A DNA stretch of 64,000 bases from Trichopria drosophilae. Lineage: Eukaryota; Arthropoda; Insecta; Hymenoptera; Diapriidae. The notes beneath the pieces are model-generated. The model searched no databases. It was given only the letters and a program-made list of their open reading frames with translations, and was not told where the DNA came from. Below, piece after piece: positions 1-14,342 of the stretch. Within the stretch, counting starts at the first letter, position 1. Every line of letters begins with the position of its first letter. Location: NCBI GenBank assembly GCA_030407085.1, contig CM059584.1, forward strand, positions 102,299,001 through 102,363,000, in the 5' to 3' direction. Both the position numbers and the translations under genes were made by a program.

Positions 1-171
1 AATCGAACGATGGGGTAAACAATCGCTAAACGTGTCATGCAACTCCTTTTTGTAGCTCCTCATTTCATTTTCTAATGATTTTACAAAAGTAATTTTTATT
101 TTGTAGTATTAATGAGTGTGATACAAATATTATATTCGTTATTTTTACAACATATGAGTTAAGATAAACGA

Positions 172-1368
172 TTTAGTCTCAGGTTAATCTATTAACGCAG
201 GGAATTACGTTTTTGTCACTTCAATCAAGTGTTGCGTATCAAAATCGTTGACAAAAAGTTGACAAAATTGAAAGGTACATGTGTCACTATTTCGAGGTCA
301 CTCTTCCAGATGCTGAGATCAACATTAAGTTTCGCAGCCGTTAGCAATTCCAATATTGCGCCAAATTTTGATAAAAAATTGTCAAACAATTTCGAAGTAT
401 TTATTTTCGTTAATTTTTTTTCAACTATCATAATATTCCGATTTTATTCAAACTCTGAAGAAAGTTGGAGGTAGTATTTGATTTTTAAGAAAAAAGTTTA
501 CTTTTATATTCTCTTTTATTTTAATGGCGTCTCCGATGAAAATTTCTTTAATAAATTTCAAGACGTTCTAACTAAAAAATTATGAGCTTCTTTAAAACAA
601 TGCTAGGAACAAAATGTTCAATTCATCAAGGAATATTTTGGAATTTTTTCAGGTTTTTAAGCGATATTTTAAGAAAAGTTTTATTTCAATTTGTACGAAA
701 AATTCTGAAAAAATGTTACACATTCTTTGATCCATTCTAGTAATTTTTTGTTCGTTGTATTTTTTCCCGAAAGTTCATTGTTTACGAAAAAAAAATTCTA
801 TACTTCAATATTTGAAATTCCTTTCCACGAAAACTATGAAGGAAGTTGTAAACAACAAAAAATTATTAAAATTTTTCATGTAATGTACGAACAGTTTTCT
901 AAAATTTTTCGTAAATATTTGAAATTAAAAATACAATTGAAATAAATAATTTCTCAAAGTGTGGTTTACAAAAGCTGCAAAGTTCTTTTAAAAAAGCTCG
1001 TAGTTTTTGGGTAACGCCATTTTGGAGTCTTTAAAGTAAAGTGAGCTATAAAAGCAAAACAGTTTCTAAAAATTCGAATGTTCTCTTTAGTTTTCTTCAC
1101 AGTTTGAATAGAATCCCAATATTTTGATAGGACAAAAATGATGTGAATAAATATTTCCTAATTTTTAAACAATTTTTTTTTTAATTTTGTGCCATATTGA
1201 AATTCCTGACAGCTGAAACACAATTTTGACATCAGAATCTTGAAGAGCAACCTTGAAAATCGTAGGATATACCTTTCAATTTTTTTCAGCTTCAATTTTG
1301 ATGCCATACATGATTGAAATTGAAGTGACAATGTAATTCCCGGCGTTAATCGATTAAGTTTCTGAACT
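172..1368. repeat. Foldback (palindromic) repeat, ~1.2 kb
   Basis: The left arm (about 172-440) is repeated in reverse complement at about 1150-1368. Both arms share an outer block that reads TTAACGC(A/C)GGGAATTAC, then CACTTCAAT, and a TTGAAAGGTA block further in. The arms have drifted, with many substitutions. The small open frames here (225-474, 1158-1373) are translations of the arms and not genes. I found no convincing target-site duplication, so the superfamily is open. Confidence 0.65.
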
Positions 1369-4300
1369 ACCAATTAGTGCAGTAGGGTTCGATTCCAACT
1401 CGGAGAAGATATTTTTTTTAATTATTTCTATAATAATCCAAAGAAATATTCCGAACGTTTGGCATTTGATAGTTCCTGGAATATATTCCATAAGCATGTT
1501 CCAGAAATTCTAGAGATATAAAGTGTGTTATAAGTGATATGACAGATATTAAAGAAGAAATATGTATTGTTTACGAGGAAAAAATTATAACAACAAAATT
1601 CTATTGCCTTTTCAATTCAAAATTTTTATTTTTTATAGAAGAAATTTAATCACTTCAATACCAATTTCCATTTCTGCAAATATTTTGTGATAACTAGTAC
1701 TTTAATCGTTTAAATTGAATACAAGAGAAAATGAAATAAACAATTCTTTCAACATAAATGTCAAGCATTTTACAGAGGAAATTGAAGAATAATTCTCAAA
1801 GTGTCGAAACTTTTCTTTAAATGAAAGATATTTAATCTTAAAAATAATACATCAAAACTTTAAGAAGCTACAAAATTTTTAAACATTAAATGTTTCACCG
1901 TACTTACAACTTTAAGCACATTTTTTTAAAAACTACTCTTTTTGTGCTGCCCAAAACCTCCCTTAAAAAAATATTGGTGATAAATCTGAACTTTTTATGA
2001 AATATATACTAATTACTATTCTTCAATAATGTATCCAGTAATAATTTGTCTTATTTATTAAATTATTAACTTTGTTTTGTCAAAGTTCAAATTTATTAAA
2101 AATCAAAATACTGAAGAAAGTATGTGCACGTCTTCTTATATAAAAATATGTTGTTTGTTTGGTATTTCTGATAAAATTAAGAGCGTTACGTTTTCCAAGA
2201 TGGCCCCTAAAAAAATATGCCGCCTTCAAACAAGTGTTATTTACACAGGTGACGTTTTGTGATGAATTTAAGTGAAACATTTATATTTGTTTCAATACCA
2301 ATACCCCTACCCGCTTTGAAAATATAATCATACTTCAATGGACAAGTTAATATTAATTAAATCACGACTATTCCCCAGTAGTTTTTTTAAATGGGCTATT
2401 TATCGAAGGATATTATTTTACTATTAAACATTTTTATGCAGTTGTTTCGTAATTAACTATTTATATTTAATATAAAAATCTAAAAACAAAATATATTTAT
2501 GTAATGAGTTCTAGAACTATATAATGAATTGAAAATCCAAAATGTAATGGCTAATATTTTTAACATAACTGTAACAAACAATTGTCTTATGCACAATAAA
2601 TACGAATTGAAAAATAGAAAAATTATTACTTCTAAAAGAGAGTGGATTATCAAGTCACAATACACTTATAATATTTTTGATGATGTAGATATTTTATCAA
2701 GTTCGATAAGCATCAATCGGTACTCAAGATTAATTTTGTAAGCGAACGTATTGATTTTTACTAAAGACAATTATGATTCATACTAATTTGATAGATTTAT
2801 TTGTATATTTTTTCTCGAGGATTATACATACATTATACAAATGATTATGTTTTATATATTTGGTGCTAATTATTAAAGAAAATAACGAAGTATAGGCATC
2901 ATAATTCTAGTATAGTTTGCTAGATCTTTAATAATTTTGGGCAACTGAAAAGGGTTTATTAATTTTGAAAGATGCAGAAAAAAACCCGTTACATAAATTC
3001 AATCATACCCGAATTATTTTCATAGTTGCAACTACAAGATAAAATTTAATAATTTTCAAATTTATCTATTGAAAATTTCGATAAAAGTAAACGAAAAAGT
3101 TAAGAGACTATTTAACAACTAGAATTTACGTAATAGTATTGGTTTTCTTAATTTCAAATCTGTTATTTTAGACAAGTACTTACTTAGTTCAAATTATGCC
3201 AAAAAACATTCGTAAATTTTCATCATTTTTGTGGCCAATAATGCAGTTTAATTTCTAATATCCAAACTATTTTTCTTTCATATTCTTTCAAGTATTTTTT
3301 TTAAACATTCTTTAAAATTGTTAATATTATTTATATAGAAATGTTAATGAATTTATCACAAGGTTCGACAAATTTTACTTGCGATTCTTTTGCACATTTT
3401 CCACAGATTAAAAATGTATGTTAAGATGTAGAATACGTACTGTAAGATTTACAATAAATATTGTAATTTTTATTAAACATAATGTAAACCTTAACATTTC
3501 CCTTAACGTGGATATATAAAATTCATTTGCAATATTAATAAATATGTAAAAATATTACTATACCGCATTAATGTTATAAAATATGTAATTCCTCTTTTGT
3601 TTTCGCAAACTGTATCACCACACTATTGTCAAGTCTTCACACTAATATATCGAATCCACACACTAATTAAAACAAAAGTCGGCTGACAATTTATCCAATA
3701 AAAATAAGAATCTTTGTTTTCCCCGGCAATTATATGAAGTAATCGTAAGTGGATGATGCACAAATTGAAATAACTTGACAATAGAGCGAAAAGTTTCGCG
3801 ACATGTGATTGCCAAGACTGGATTAAATTACAAGATTCTTGAAACTGATATAGGTTTTTCTTTTCATAGTGTAGAAGATACTTATCCCTTTCCACTTGAA
3901 AAAAATGAACACTTATTTTTCCCGTTCCACCTCACGATAAAGTGAATACCGGAGGGGGCGAATAGTGTATTTATCCCTTCCGTCGAGAAAAATGACTGGA
4001 AAATGCGGAGATTCTGCAGAAGCTCGTTTTTCATGAATGCACAAACGCAAATCACATAATTTATATGCTGATACAACTAGAATTGATTTTCTAATAATTT
4101 AGTAGGATAAAGAGTTTTCAATCCTATTTAATCATGGCCTATTTTAAAAGTTTGGCTGCTGAGGTATTGTCAATTGTTTATTTGAACAGACACAAAGTAA
4201 ACATTTACTTAAATATATTAAATTATCAGGAAATTAATCAGGAAAGAGTAAATAATTTTTCTTCATTTCTAACTTTGATAATAGGAAATATTGAAAGAAA

Positions 4301-6360
4301 TATAGAATTTCATATTAAGGAAGAGATTATTCAGGTTAAAAAACAGAGTATTCCGAATTATTTTTAATCGAATTAAACTTAAACTTTATGTACGATGTTA
4401 TTCGTCAATATGTTGACATTTTCGCTCTAAATTTTCCTGACAATAGAATTTAAAATTTTATAGAAAAGCTTTTCATAATACGTAATTTTTCGCTCTATAA
4501 AGAATAATAATGTTCTTATTTCGATTATATTAATGTGGTTATATTATTTTTGTTTAGACTATGTATCATTAAGACAATTTATTGTTTTTATCAGTTTCAA
4601 TTAACATTTATTTACATCACTTCTGTGGTTTGGACTTTTGGACACTTTGAGATGTCCAGAATAAAAGTTTTAATTTAATGTTAAAATCCCTAATTTATCT
4701 TTTTACCTGTTGTTAATATATAGTTAGTACATATTGCGTTTGTAATATTTTTGGTTCTAAAAATTACATTGAAAATAAATTCTCGATACAGCAACACTTG
4801 CAGTCTGTTCGCAAATATCTCATCTTATTATACATTTTTCACAGTAGTTATTAAAGATTATGAAAAAGATTCCAATAATTTACATTACAAATTCTTACGA
4901 TAACAAACATTGGCTCATCAACCATAAATTTAATATTTCAAATTATAATTTGCAATATGCTTATAATGATTTATAAATATGAAAAGTACCAGTAAAGTCA
5001 AAAGTTTCCGATAAAATGTACGAGTAAACTTTTATTGTCTACTAAATTTTCTTGCCCGTAAAAAGAATAAATTTCGTAATTTCCGGCATAAAATGTTTTC
5101 ATCTTAGAATCAAATTTATAACTGCAATGTTTTTATATGTATAAAATAATATGAGGGGTTATCCATTAAATTATATAGATTATGTTTTGAAAAAAACATC
5201 TCTAAGCATTTAATTAAACTTTATTATTATATTTTAAAATTAACTTTATTAATTAAACAAATACAACCGTATTAATTAATTTCATTATAAACCACGTACA
5301 AATGAAGTTAAATATCGTCATTTTCATAAATAAACAAATTAGTTGTTATATTTTAAATACAAGGTTTAAATCTGAACGAATTTTTTTAAAAACTCCTATT
5401 CAATCAAACATTTTAAAATCGATAATATAGAAAAATAGTATATACAGTATGGACCTAAGATATACAGTGGATAAAAAAGTTTCTAAACAGTTCATGAGAA
5501 AGTTAAGTCCAATGAAATTGCAGTGATTAATCCATTAAGTATTCAAGTCGAAAAATGATGTGTAATTTCTGCTACATACAAAATCTTTTGATTTAACAGA
5601 AGTATCCGTACTAAAAATCTTGCAAATTCAATTATAGTTAGGTAGAAGACCTGAAAATTGTAAAAAGTATGACTTTTTGGTAAAGTATTTACTCTCTAAA
5701 TCTGAATTACTAAAAAAATACTAATGTAAAATGGATTACCACGAATTAGACAATTTTTCAATAAAAAATTGTAAAACACCACTAATATTTTGATAAAATT
5801 GAAGTTACTAATCTAATAGTATAAAATAATATTTGACTAATGAAATAGTTGTGTTTCACTTTTTATTAGAGTAATTTATTACTAATTGAATGGGTAACCC
5901 ACTTTTCATATACAAATTAGTATAGTATTGCATCAATTCAAATTTAGAGAGTAATTTTTGTTGTTTTTATTTAAGTTATAATTTCGTTTGCTAGTTATAC
6001 TCTTTCTGTTTTTTTTCATTTTATACTAACTAATTTCTAAACCCCGTTATTTTACCTACATTTGTCATTGTTTGAACTATGATAATTAATCTGTAAATTT
6101 GCAATTCTGCAGCTGTATTTGAATATCTGTATTGCTCCTCCATTTTATTCAATACAGAGATACTTTTTCTGCTCTAAAAGTCTAAATTTAATCTAAAAAT
6201 TACATCCAATTCTCATGTAAAAAAGTTTAATGATAAGACTTTTTATATACCAGTTTCATTTTTAATTAAACAAAAATATGTACTTATTATATTTTAATAA
6301 ACATATTTTTAAAAAAACGTATACAAGATACACATTTACAGGTACTCGAAAAAGACTCGA
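1369..6360. other. AT-rich intergenic DNA, no gene seen
   Basis: Very AT-rich sequence with frequent stops in all frames. The only open frame of note (4134-4367, +, 77 codons) has no motif I recognise, no splice context and biased AT composition, so I do not call it. No RNA gene or clear repeat boundary was recognised. Confidence 0.6.
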
Positions 6361-7337
6361 ACACAGCCCAACAAAATTTTGTTGTCCTACAAGTAAGAGT
6401 CGATTTTGATAGTATTTTTCTTCGAAAATCCAAATATGACCGCCAAAATATCCAATTGGCTCTAGTTTTTGAGATATTGAAAGTCAAAGGGATAAAAATT
6501 TCGATTTGTAGCATTTTTTAGTATCTATTCACAGCTCAAAAAATTGTTGTTGTCCTACTGGTGAACGACAATTTTCATAAATTTTATCCAGCAGAATTCA
6601 AATATGTATGCGGAAATATTGAATTCGATCTACTTTTTGCTCAAATTCTAAGCCAAAAAGGTGAAAAATCTTGTTTTAGGACACTTCATATCTATAGTAC
6701 AGAACGCGACGAAAAAATAAGAAAAATGTAAAATGGCGGATCCAATATATTCGATGAACTTTTTGAAATTCGAATTACTACAAACTCGTTATAGTCTTGA
6801 CTACTTTTCTAGGAAAAATTTAAAAAATTTCGGAAAATACGTTTTTGTGCCCCTTTGAGCTTCAATTTAGAAAAAAACAAAGTAAAGTTGCCAAAACGAC
6901 TACGAGTTTTAAGTGATTCGCATTTCTAAAAGTTTTTCAGACATATAGGATCCGTCATTTTGCATTTCTTGGTTTTTTTGAGTCGGGTTCTATCGTATAG
7001 ATGTGAAAATATCCTAAAACACGATTTTTTACCTCTTCGACCTTCAATTTAGGCAACAAGTATGGTCAATTCAAAATTTTGGCATACATATTTGGATGCT
7101 GCGGTCATCTATCAGAATTGACACTTACTGTTGGAACAACAGCATTTTTTTGGGCTGCGAATAAATGCTAAAAATGCCTGAAATCGGATTTTTTATCCCT
7201 TTGACCTTCAATATCTGAAAAACTAGTGCCAATTGGATATTTTGGGGTCATATTTGGATTCTGGAGAAAAAATCTTACCAGAATCGACTCTTGCTTATAG
7301 AGCAATATGAAATTCTCAAATTTTAGTTGAGCTGTGT
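6361..7337. repeat. Foldback repeat, ~1 kb
   Basis: A long imperfect palindrome centred near 6850. The block at 6426-6490 (AAATCCAAATATGACC, CCAATTGG, TTCAATATCT-type sequence) returns in reverse complement at 7190-7262. The outer ends read ACACAGC on the left and GCTGTGT on the right. The centre carries AAAATGGCGGATCC at 6731 and its inverse at 6950. No target duplication was found. Confidence 0.7.
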
Positions 7338-8180
7338 AATTTATCTATTAAAAAAATAATTATAGCATTTTAAAAAAATAATAACAATGGTACATCGATT
7401 ATACCGATTTCAAATGTTAGTGCCCATATTATTTTCTGCAATATTCTTACATAACAATCGATATTTTCCTTCATATTTCCATAATAATAACACGTCAGGC
7501 CAACATTGTGTGCAATCTCAAGAAAATTTCTTATTTTCGTCGTCGAGAGGAAATGAAAACTCATTATTTCTGCAAGTCCCTCACCTGCATCCGCAACATG
7601 AGGTTGGGATAATTTGTTACGTTTACTAAGCATTTTTAAAATAATTATGTATTAGAAAATGGCATTAAAAAAAGTGTAAACGAAAAGTAATTATTTGAAA
7701 TTTGTACACGGAGCAGCGTAACTTGAAAGTAAATTTGATGTCACGTGACTTACGATTACGCCGTCCGACACATGGCGTGATAAATGACATAATGTCAATT
7801 GCGACATTTGAATTCTGCAAGCTTCTTATTACTCACTCTAGTATATTGCGTTCTCGCAAGAGGGAAATTGCAGTGGAGGAGTGCGCACAGGAACAAGAAA
7901 ATGCAGGGTCGAGGTCGTGGTCGTCAGGCAAAGTTACAGTTGTACGTGGTATCAAAATTTGAATATTGAAAAGATTATTTGCAATGTGCTGATACAATCT
8001 TTGATTAATGAATAAAAAAGAAAACATTGATCAGGAAAATAATGCAGACGTAAATGCGATTATCAGTAGGAGACTATACTTACTTATTGTAGTTTGTATA
8101 ACAATTTTTGTAATAAAAATTAATTAAACGTACTATTCAAGTTGTTTATAATAACCAACAAATAGTTTCTTCGTTTCCTA
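7338..8180. other. Intergenic, no supported gene
   Basis: Overlapping antisense frames at 7370-7633 have no recognisable domain. A slightly GC-richer patch at 7840-7965 holds a 22-codon frame starting at the ATG at 7902, whose first residues are rich in RG (QGRGRGRQ). It has no splice or promoter evidence and I do not call it a gene. Confidence 0.45.
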
Positions 8181-8605
8181 ATACCAAACAATCAAATTTA
8201 CTGGGATTCAATCATTAGTAGATTTCAGAATGAAACTAGTGGCTTTGACCCTTCTGCCTTTGGCTCATGTACTCATCAACTGGACAGGTTTAGTAGATCC
8301 AGCTATTGACTAGAGAAAAAACCTAAAACTGATCATTTTCAAAACTGACCCCCAGAACATATCAGCAGACTTGTCTTCTTGGAACAGACAGTCTAACTAT
8401 AGAATATGACCGTTTATATGTCCTTTTTATGTACAGAATTTGTTATATTATGTATTATGTATTTGATATATTTACCTGATTTATTTTTACCTTTTTAGAT
8501 TTAAGTTTCTAGTTTTTAAGTATTACTGTAAACCTGTATATATAAATTAGTCACAGGGGTAATTCTTTACCTATGACTTAATAAACTAAACTAACTAACT
8601 ATATC
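8181..8605 (+). mobile_element. 3' end of a LINE-like element (fragment)
   Basis: A short coding-like stretch ends with a stop near 8311. It is followed by an AT-rich untranslated stretch and then a simple tail of TAAACTAAACTAACTAAC type at about 8581-8600. That layout is what one expects of a 5'-truncated non-LTR element. No reverse transcriptase motif remains, so the class is inferred from the tail only. Confidence 0.35.
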
Positions 8606-10316
8606 GTTTTTGTCGAAAACATTTTTTTGTGTGATTTGTATTTTTTAAACTCTTTTCGTTCCACCTCCCCATTATTTAGTATAGATTGACTCTAAAAATT
8701 AATCAGATCTAAGTTAGGCTATGCTAAACTCAAAAAGAGGTTGCACTTTAATCAAGGACAAACATTTTTGTTTGCATTTTTTAATTATTTAGTCGACATG
8801 TGATGAAAAACTATAGGGTAATTTTTTTTGCCAAGGTGACCAAATTCAATACATCATCTGGGTCGAAGTAATTTACTTGTTTCAATTAGTGACTAATTTT
8901 TCAATTGTAATCAGTGGAACATTTTATTGTTTACTTTATTATTATTTAGAGTGTAAATAATTTCACTGTTACAAAAAATATCAAAACCAACAAACATGGT
9001 AAGGCGTGTAAACTTGAATAATAGAAGAGGTCATGGTTGTTTTTTTTTCAAACACTCCTAAAATCTGATTTTATACGGAAAAAAAAAAGTTTTTTTTTAA
9101 ATTATTTATATTTAAGGTAGTTTCAGTAGTATTAGGGTATATTTAGGGTACTTTTTATTCGGTTTTCATTTTTTTTTTCAGTTTGGAACAGGATGGTTAC
9201 ATTGTATGTCAAAACTTTGGATTATTTCCCATTTTTTAAATCCTTGATAATATTGCGATTAGTTGCTTCTTACTTGTTAAATTTAATTTTAGTTTGTATT
9301 TTTTTTTACTAATCAGTTTTTTGTTTTCACTTTCCCTTTAGAGCAAACATATGAGCCATACGAGTTTGCATTTATATGATTTGCAGAAAAATTCATAATT
9401 TTTGAAGGGTCCACAAGAGACCGAATAAAAAATTTAAGTATATTTTTTAATACAAATTCAAAATCATTTGTTTTTTTTTAATTTTACATTATCTTTAAAT
9501 GAAAAGTAATTTATTATCAGCACGAGAATTGGAAGCAAGCTCTGATTTTGGTAAAAGCTGGCCTTACTAGTAGAGTAAACAAGAAGTTCTGAGATTTCGA
9601 TTATGAGAAAATTTGTCATATTTGAATCATAGATCAAAACAAAATATTAAAAGAAATACATTATTGTCATTTTTAGCAATGAAATTTGTTTGAAATCAAT
9701 AATATGTTATTGTTTGTGAGTACAAAATAAGACATGTTTAAAATTACAAATCAGTTGAAAAAATCAGTATAATGATAAATATTTTTAATTTGCAAATTTT
9801 AATGTATACTGTGTCATGATAGTGGATCTTAATTTATCGAAATAAATTTTTAATAGTTTTAATGTTTACTATGCAGTAGAACCTCACTTTTAAAATATGG
9901 TGACAAAGTAATGTTACACATTAAACAAACTAATAAAAATATTGTCCAAAAGGAAGAAATGTGATAAAAACAAAAATGTCATTGATATATTCCTCTACAT
10001 CTATGCAAATTTTCGTAACAATTGTATAAGTACACCAGATTGTAGAAAAATTATGTCCTTATTTCTTAAAATAAATATTATTTTTTAAAATAATTATTAA
10101 TATACTAAAGTACATTCTTCCACTAAGAACATAATCGTGTTTCTCTTTCATTATATCTTCTGAATAGTTATTACTTTTTAAAACTGTCATAATGATACAA
10201 ATATTTGTAATTGAATATTTCAGGATGCATGGCAAACACTATTAATATAAAAATTAGAACAAGAAAGTATTGATTTAACACTATAACAAAAATAAATAGT
10301 GATTTTATATACAGTG
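8606..10316. other. AT-rich intergenic DNA, nothing seen
   Basis: Homopolymer-rich, no open frame, RNA gene or clear repeat unit recognised. Confidence 0.5.
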
Positions 10317-10535
10317 AGCAGGGTTGGGTAGTAGGAAATTAAAAAGTTAAAAAGTTAATTAATTTTAACTTAACTTAATTACTTTTTAGATCATTAACTT
10401 TTAACTTTTTAACTTTTAACTTTTAACTTTTAATTTTATTATTAGTTAACTTAACTTCTACTTCAATTAGCTAAATTAAGAGTTAATTTTTAACTTAACT
10501 TAGTTGAAAAAAAGTTAACAAATCCTGCCAGAGAG
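10317..10535. mobile_element. hAT-like MITE rich in AAGTTA repeats (decayed copy)
   Basis: It starts with CAGGGTTGGGTAGTAGGAAA and continues as a degenerate run of (A)AGTTAA and TTAACTT units. The same family occurs at 15541-15864 and, with intact ends and an 8-bp target duplication, at 44264-45049. The right end here is eroded (near ATCCTG at 10525), so the boundary is approximate. Confidence 0.6.
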
Positions 10536-11404
10536 AATAAAATATTTAGCAGTTTGTAGATATAATCAAATTTACATTCTTGAACTAAATTGATCCATTA
10601 ATATTCAACATTTTTTTTAATATTAGTATTTAATATTCAAAAAAGAAAACAACTTTGAAACATGTACTGATGGAGTGTGCACTGAGTGTGAATTCAGTTT
10701 TTGCCCATAAGCTCAGTGTTAAAATCTGTACCAAGTGCGCCCATTAGAAACCGCTAGTTGTTGAAAACTGTGTTTTAAGGTATATTCCATTAATGTAAAA
10801 CATATTTTTACAAAGATATTGTGACATGCTTGTAATAAATGTACATAGAGCATAAAGAATAATGCATAATAAAAATACTTAACCGTTCGAAATATAATAA
10901 CAAAAATTAGTTTTGGTATGTTTCGGTCTGAACGAAATTATAAAAGATAATAATATTGTATGAAATATTAAAATAAATGCAACATAAATTTTTGGGAATG
11001 GAGAGGAAAAGACCAAAAAAAATGTTTGTTCTGGTTGGATGGAAAATCTTCTATTTTTGTTGCAAATAACTTTCAGAACCGTAAAATGTTGTAAAACATT
11101 ATTTATACTTTCACCCCAACTGAAAATACCGTATGACAGTATAGAATATAAAAAATTTTATATTAAAAAAACGTTTTAATTAAATAATTAAAATTATCAT
11201 TACATGCCACTGTTGGGTCCTGAAGATGACAACAGGCTTGTCGAAACGTCAAACTACATTTTTATTAACATCTAGATGACTGTTCTCAGCGATTTTTCTC
11301 TGAGAACTTGATTTTATACTTTTTGACTTAGTGTACGATAATTTGCATTATTTAATTAAAATGGATTTTATAATTTATTATGAGAAATTACTGAGAGTAA
11401 ACAT
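10536..11404. other. Intergenic; contains a hammerhead-like core motif
   Basis: No gene seen. At 11219-11250 CTGAAGA is followed by a possible 5-bp stem (GACAA/TTGTC, loop CAGGC) and GAAACGTC. This resembles the CUGANGA...GAAA core of the minimal hammerhead ribozymes known from Penelope-like retroelements. One unpaired T before the stem and no visible stem III make this weak. Confidence 0.3.
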
Positions 11405-11866
11405 CCCTGGTGAAAGTTCCGGATAGGAATTTAATCCGACCGAAACCGGTGCTATCCAAGACTATCCAGAATCTATCCCCTGTTTAATCCGAATTTAATC
11501 CGGGTCACTTTGTCATTCCGTTCCATGCCATGCCATACTGGAAAATTCTATCCGTTTTCATCCTCAGTCATTCCGAGACACAAATGTAAACCGTTCCATT
11601 CCTCGATTTCGATCCGAACGAATCCTGAGTCAATCCGAATCATATTTGTAATCTGTTTCATTCCTCCACTTCAATCCGAACAAGTCTTCGGTTATTCTCA
11701 CTTGATTTGAAATAATTTGCCGTAATCTGTCCCCTATCCAATCCTGGCCATTCCTGTCGATTGTGTTTCGGAATGACTCAGGATTCGTTAGGATTGAACT
11801 GATGGAATGAAACGGACTAAGATGGAATGAAAGTCATTCCTTTTCAATCTGATTTTTTCGCCAGGG
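11405..11866. mobile_element. Short TIR element made of degenerate 'ATCCGAA / CATTCC' phrases
   Basis: The ends are inverted repeats: CCCTGGTGAAA on the left and TTTCGCCAGGG on the right. The inside is a loose tandem series of short phrases (ATCCGA, CATTCC, TCTATCC). Near 11765 the sequence switches to the complementary strand (GGAATGA, AGGATT). There is no coding capacity. No target duplication is certain. Confidence 0.6.
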
Positions 11867-14342
11867 ATATATTTGTTTGTGTGTTTATGTATTTATTAAT
11901 AAAAAGGCTTTCTTTATACAACAACTTTTAAATATACATCCTTTTATGATGAAAAGAATTTTATGTAAGGACTAAAATATAAAAATTTATACGTAATATG
12001 GCCTGATGAAAAAGTCTTAAACATTAGTACTTTAACACACTCGATAAATAAAGATATTACAAATTTAATATATTACAAAAGTTTAATGTTTACAAACTAA
12101 GTATTCTAGTCTGCATTGTATTCTAAATATTAAATGCGATACTTCATGATTAATTTATTCCTTAATGTATAAGATACGTACGAGATAGCATAAATTATAA
12201 ACTAATACCAGTTGATATGATATAAATGAAACTATGTTTCATATAATTACAGGTTCATTAATAACTATATATCATTTTTGTAGGTAAATTTTAAGATTAA
12301 TATAATTGATGTATTTTAAATGTACTTACGACGACAAGGTGATAATGATCGATCCATTTTGAATTATGTGTATTTCTGGTAATGTTTTAACTCCTAAACA
12401 TACAAGACTTCATTTTAACATCATTACATTGATGTTATATGAAATTGAATATTATTACCTAATGAATAGATCAAATACTGAACAGATTTAAATATAAGTT
12501 TTATAAAACTAGAACGATTATGGTAACATTGATTACATTATTGGGCATGTATATATTTGTTAATAAACATAACAAAATATATTAATGTAAGTATAAATAA
12601 CCACCGACTGTGTTTTTATAATTAAAAAATTACAACTTCAACTGTCTTTAAAATAAATTGAATAATGTACCTATTCAAATAGAAAACGTCAGAAAAAAAT
12701 GTTTTACATAACATCGACATTTTACATAAATTAATTTTTAATAAGTCCAATTACAATATCACTTTTGTATAGTTTTATTAACTTGACAATTAATTATAAA
12801 TACCTGGCCCAATAGTAATTAATAATTAAAATTCTAGGAAATAAGTTGCTATATCTAGTGAACAAATGGTTACATCAAAATTGTTACGATGTGCATGTAA
12901 TCTTGATTATACTTGGAATTAAAATTGTAAGATAACGTCATCAGGTGTTTGCTAACATTCTGGTGCCCTCGATACAAACTTTCTAACTCTTTTTTGTACG
13001 ACAATTGCGAAAAATTTCTCAACTTCTAAATTATTTGTGATGTTGAATTTACGCGCAGAAATCTTCGAATTATGTTAAGAAATTTTTCAATTAGAAAAAT
13101 CAAAGATTGTTTTAACAATTTCTACTGACAACCGTGAAGATGATTAATGGATGCATAAATTAATTGCGAACCTCGAGCGATCTTTCTTTGTGTCAACGCC
13201 TTGATTTTTATAAGTCACGCAGTCAAATTGATCCTTTTTGAAATTTATGATATCGGAATTAAATTGATGAACAATTTGTGAATTAGAATTTGTCACTTGA
13301 AATAAAAAAAAACTGAACTACAAAAGCGACAACGGCAAAAACCGGCAAATTAACAACTATCGCCATCGATGATCGGACGGTGAAAGTACGAAACAAATCC
13401 ATACTTTGGTACCAGAATTTACAAAAAGTTATGTAGTAAAAAGTGTTTTTTAAAACGTAATTAAAATAATTAACACAAAATATCAGTGAAGACTGAACAT
13501 ATACGGTAATCATTCCCTAAAGTAATTATGTTATTTAGACAGTAACATTCAGAGCATAAGTGTATTACATAACCTAGTTTATTATTTACTTTTTTGTTGA
13601 CATAAATGATAAATTAAATATAAATAATTTGTTTTGTAAAAATTAATTATGATATTTTACTCACGATTTTGCCTTTGTATATTGTTCAAAAAAAACCTAG
13701 TAAAAAGGTGTTTAAAATTGTTTTAATAAGTGCCAGAAAGATTCGGAATATATATATATTTTAAAAAATATCATAGTACTTGTGTTTATTATTATTTCAT
13801 TCACATTATTATTATATTTTTATATAATTATAATGTGAATACGATTCACCATGGATGAGACTTACTTGTAGTTCGTAAGATTATTACCAGAGCGATAGAC
13901 TGTCGGCAACTAACCGAATTGTCTATAACTATACTGTAAAAAATGTAAATGAAATTTACAATTTTGTTGTGATTTTCATGTCTAAAAATATGGTGATATT
14001 CCCACGTTAAACGTTGTAAATTTCTTATGGCTTCTATCTGTTTCAGTAAAAGGTAGGTTCTTTCATTAACTTTTTAGTATGTTTTTAACATGTCAATGTA
14101 CTTTTAGCAATTTTCAATAACATTTTACTGAAACTTATTCTGAATTTGTCTGAAAATATCTAAACTTACATGCTAAAATAAAGTCCCAATTTTGATATTA
14201 ATTCAGATTGAATTTCAGCAAAATTTAGCTTAATTGATCGTTTCAGCAAATTTAATTATTTTTTCAGCAATATTTTTCCACAAGGGATTCAATGCCATAA
14301 TTTTTTTCTGATGTATTTTGATCCATGAAACTTAAAAATCTA
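11867..14342. other. AT-rich intergenic DNA, nothing seen
   Basis: No supported open frame, RNA gene or defined repeat. The 76-codon frame at 13283-13513 (-) has no recognisable motif. Confidence 0.5.

Noticed and set aside
4134..4367. 77-codon plus-strand frame
   Set aside because: AT-biased composition, no motif, no context.
7370..7633. Overlapping antisense frames; 'DAGEGLAEI' briefly recalled the lipoyl domain of dehydrogenase E2 subunits
   Set aside because: No lipoyl-lysine region or other E2 block follows; the resemblance is a few residues only.
7902..7965. Short RG-rich frame (QGRGRGRQ)
   Set aside because: 22 codons, no donor site in phase, no promoter evidence.
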